Positions 42,431 to 44,343 of a stretch of 44,343 bases of DNA are shown here, in pieces. The translations under genes were made by a program, and so were the position numbers. The notes under the pieces are model-generated. The model was given only the letters and a program-made list of their open reading frames with translations, had not been told where the DNA came from and did not search any database. Origin of the DNA: an archaeon (GTDB lineage Archaea; Asgardarchaeota; Hermodarchaeia; Hermodarchaeales; Hermodarchaeaceae); NCBI GenBank assembly GCA_016550405.1, contig JABXGX010000100.1, forward strand, positions 1 through 44,343. The letters run 5' to 3'. Positions within the stretch are counted from its first letter, which is position 1. Each line of letters starts with the position of its first letter.

Positions 42431-42967
42431 ATGAATCACCAAGCCACTAAACCCTCTACACTTGAAAAAGACAAAGAGTTGTCTCCACGTGTTGCCCTAT
42501 GGTTTTCTATGATGCAGGAGGTGCGCCAAAGGCTGCTTAAGAAGCTGGAACCACTTGGCGATGAAGAAATTGATTATACACCAGATGATCAAAAAATCGA
42601 GACCATTGGAACCCTCTTACTCCATATCGCAGGGGTAGAGTGGAGCTGGATTTTCGGAGACATTGATGGTAAAGAGGTGGAGTATGAGAAGTGGAAACAC
42701 GCCTTTGCCCTGGCACCAGATATGAATATTCCGCAATTGAGAGGGCAAAGAAAGGACTTCTATCTGAAGCGTTTATCTGAGGTTCGAAAAGAAGTTTATC
42801 AGCGGCTTAAGCAGTTTCAAGATGATGACTTGGATAAGCTTGTGACTAGTGAAGGTAAGAAGCACAGTATCGAATGGATATTGTTCCACCTTGTTGAACA
42901 TGAAGCTATTCATGTTGGCCAGGTCTCAGTGTTATCTAGGTTATATAGAAAGAAATCGGAATCTTGA
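42431..42967 (+). CDS. DinB-like metal-binding protein
   Basis: About 178 residues forming the four-helix DinB/YfiT fold. The metal triad is present: His65 in LLLHIAGVEWSW and His157/His161 in HLVEHEAIHVGQV, exactly the family's H...HxxxH pattern. Members include thiol-dependent transferases and many uncharacterised proteins; the thiol partner here is unknown. I start at ATG 42431 because GAGGAG lies about 4 bases before it. The frame is open further upstream, to ATG 42302, but those 43 residues are not DinB-like. Confidence 0.82.
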   Translation: MNHQATKPSTLEKDKELSPRVALWFSMMQEVRQRLLKKLEPLGDEEIDYTPDDQKIETIGTLLLHIAGVEWSWIFGDIDGKEVEYEKWKHAFALAPDMNIPQLRGQRKDFYLKRLSEVRKEVYQRLKQFQDDDLDKLVTSEGKKHSIEWILFHLVEHEAIHVGQVSVLSRLYRKKSES

Positions 42968-43161
42968 AGAGTAGCCATTGATGATATAGCTAAAAAAGCG
43001 AGTAATTCCTTGGTTCTAAGAGAGGAGTCTGATGCAAAATCTGGCTGTCTAAGGAAAATTTATGAATTGTATTGGAATTTATTGTTGACTGGAGCTTTCT
43101 TAAGGGCAGTATAGAATGGTGTTACTAGGAGCAATTGCTTCGAAGGGTCTGAGGATACACT

Positions 43162-44010
43162 ATGATCCACCATGTCTTCATCATCGATGCACGAGATATA
43201 ATGGTAGTAGAGAAGCGATTTTGGATCATCGATGTGAATCGGCAAGAAGTGAAGGAATTTGCTGCTCAGATAAAAGCCAACCAAGCGGTCCTAATTGAAG
43301 AAAAGGGACCCACAAAATACATCGGGCAGCCCTTAGGCCGTGGTGTTGTGGTTCTGTGTGCTGAACCCGTTGACGAGGATACCACACTGCTCGAAAAACT
43401 CGATAAGGTAGCCTTTGAATTTCGACGTGTAATTAGCTATAATGAAGAATTCGAGGTCTTCATGAAGAAACTGGACCAATATGTGACTACAAAGTTGAAG
43501 GTCAGCTTGCTCGGATATGGTGGAGTGGGAAAAACTACCATCCTCCATCTTTTGAATGGTGGAGTGATTCCACAAACCTATATTCCAACAATTGGGATTG
43601 ATATCCAAAAAGTGGAGGGCACTCGAATAGGGACCTATGAGCTCCTCGTCTGGGATTTTGCTGGACAGGAACGATTCCGTAAATTGTGGAAGATGCTCTT
43701 CTCACGAAGCCGCATCGTGTTTTTAGTCACTGATTCCACTCTTGAAAACGTGATCCAGAGTAAAGACATCTTGGACTTTCTAAAAAACCAGGGGGTAACC
43801 AGTGAAGTGGTTGTTATCGCCAATAAGCAGGATCTTGCAGGCGCGTTACAACCAAGCCTTGTTCAGCGATTAATGGGTGTGAAAGCCTTTGGATTAACAG
43901 CTATTGATCCCAATGATCGTGAGAAAGCTTTAGATATTATCCGTCTGAGTCTGGAAAGGACCATTGATTGGTCGAAAATGGAAGTAGATGCCCTCGAATT
44001 TCTACCCTAA
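43162..44010 (+). CDS. Ras/Arf-like small GTPase with N-terminal longin/roadblock-like domain
   Basis: A 282-residue protein of two parts. Residues 113-282 are a small GTPase: G1 GYGGVGKT (118-125), G2 Thr143 in YIPTIGID, G3 WDFAGQERFR (164-173) and G4 NKQD (221-224). The G3 form and FRKLW resemble Arf/Rab-like proteins. There is no C-terminal Cys for prenylation and no N-terminal myristoylation Gly. Residues 1-108 form an alpha-beta domain starting MIHHVFIIDARD, with paired strands and a later helix (LLEKLDKVAFEF), most like a longin or roadblock fold, although the sequence alone does not settle which. Expanded small GTPases and such fusions are typical of Asgard archaea. GAGG stands 7 bases before ATG 43162. 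Confidence 0.85.
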   Translation: MIHHVFIIDARDIMVVEKRFWIIDVNRQEVKEFAAQIKANQAVLIEEKGPTKYIGQPLGRGVVVLCAEPVDEDTTLLEKLDKVAFEFRRVISYNEEFEVFMKKLDQYVTTKLKVSLLGYGGVGKTTILHLLNGGVIPQTYIPTIGIDIQKVEGTRIGTYELLVWDFAGQERFRKLWKMLFSRSRIVFLVTDSTLENVIQSKDILDFLKNQGVTSEVVVIANKQDLAGALQPSLVQRLMGVKAFGLTAIDPNDREKALDIIRLSLERTIDWSKMEVDALEFLP

Positions 44011-44097
44011 ATAGAAATTAGCTTTAACCATTTATATTCCTCAATCAGACCTTAGTAAAGCCATCGTATTTAATTAGGAACAACCGCTCCGAAGAGT

Positions 44098-44343
44098 ATG
44101 GTGACTACGATGGCAACCCAATCTGATACGGCTTCAGAATCCCAACAAGGAAAGTTTCTTGTGAGTAAAGTCAAAGCCTCAACCAACCTTCGGGCTGACA
44201 TAGAGAAGGCAGTCGAACTCATTGGAGGATTTGATACCCTCATCCAGCCTGGAGACCTAGTTACAATCAAACCCAACATGAATACTGCTGACCCATACCC
44301 AGCCTCGAGTGATGCAAATTTCATTCAAGCCCTCGGTGAAGCC
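44098..44343 (+). CDS. DUF362 family protein, N-terminal part
   Basis: The gene runs off the right edge after about 82 residues. The segment DLVTIKPNMNTADPYPASSDANFIQAL matches the start of DUF362 proteins, which have an N-terminal domain with the VxIKPN motif and usually a C-terminal 4Fe-4S ferredoxin part, not seen here. A role in iron-sulfur chemistry is only suspected for the family. ATG 44098, GTG 44101 and ATG 44110 are in-frame starts. A TATA-like TTTATATT near 44031 is a reasonable promoter element. Confidence 0.75.
   Translation, partial: MVTTMATQSDTASESQQGKFLVSKVKASTNLRADIEKAVELIGGFDTLIQPGDLVTIKPNMNTADPYPASSDANFIQALGEA

Noticed and set aside
1..44343. CRISPR arrays, insertion sequences, phage genes or defence islands
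   Set aside because: No regularly spaced repeats, transposase, integrase or terminal inverted repeats were seen by eye on either strand.

Overview
The window looks like a chromosomal segment of an archaeon, most probably an Asgard archaeon; the exact lineage cannot be fixed from the sequence alone. Evidence: a Ras/Arf-like small GTPase carrying its own N-terminal domain (43162-44010), many small zinc-ribbon proteins, an archaeal DnaK lacking the long insert of proteobacterial DnaK, TATA-like promoters, frequent GTG/TTG starts, and a DtxR-type iron regulator fused to a FeoA domain. I found no rRNA, convincing tRNA, CRISPR array, insertion sequence or phage gene. Most of the window is ordinary, densely packed housekeeping and accessory metabolism.

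Layout. 1-6.1 kb: the N-terminal part of an M24 (Xaa-Pro) peptidase, two MFS transporters, a RACo/RamA-like corrinoid-activator gene whose single reading frame is interrupted by three stop codons, and two small cysteine proteins. 6.2-9.9 kb: PncC/CinA amidohydrolase, a radical SAM protein, a 59-residue coiled-coil protein and a secreted M1 metallopeptidase. 10.0-13.2 kb: an iron operon reading leftward, dtxR-feoA fusion, feoB, then a 49-residue Cys-rich protein, with a perfect TTTAGG-N4-CCTAAA operator inside the dtxR promoter and a hairpin terminator at the far end. 13.3-15.5 kb: an AlkA-type glycosylase, a winged-helix regulator, and a small Cys membrane protein whose gene overlaps that of a thioredoxin. 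15.8-19.6 kb: grpE-dnaK-dnaJ. 19.6-24.8 kb: TldD/TldE, a Mut7-C nuclease-like protein, a non-canonical NTP phosphatase, a membrane protein and an acetate-transporter-like protein. 25.4-29.3 kb: a secreted glutamine-amidotransferase-like protein, a flavin reductase-like protein, a tandem pair of related zinc-ribbon proteins (one membrane-anchored, one soluble) and a four-helix membrane protein. 29.4-32.9 kb: a B12-binding-type radical SAM protein, an SRPBCC protein and a glutamine synthetase family enzyme. 33.0-41.3 kb: a membrane-anchored clostripain-like protein that has lost both catalytic residues, oligoendopeptidase F, an FGGY sugar kinase, a HisC-like aminotransferase and an M32 carboxypeptidase. 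41.7-44.3 kb: two small membrane proteins, a DinB protein, the GTPase fusion and the start of a DUF362 protein.

Together the genes suggest a cell that degrades peptides (six peptidase-type loci), manages ferrous iron under DtxR control and has a bacterial-style Hsp70 system. The best candidates for undescribed biology are the clostripain-like pseudoenzyme with a cytosolic zinc ribbon, the tandem zinc-ribbon pair, the GTPase fusion, the basic insertion in the FeoB G domain and the three-stop RACo gene.
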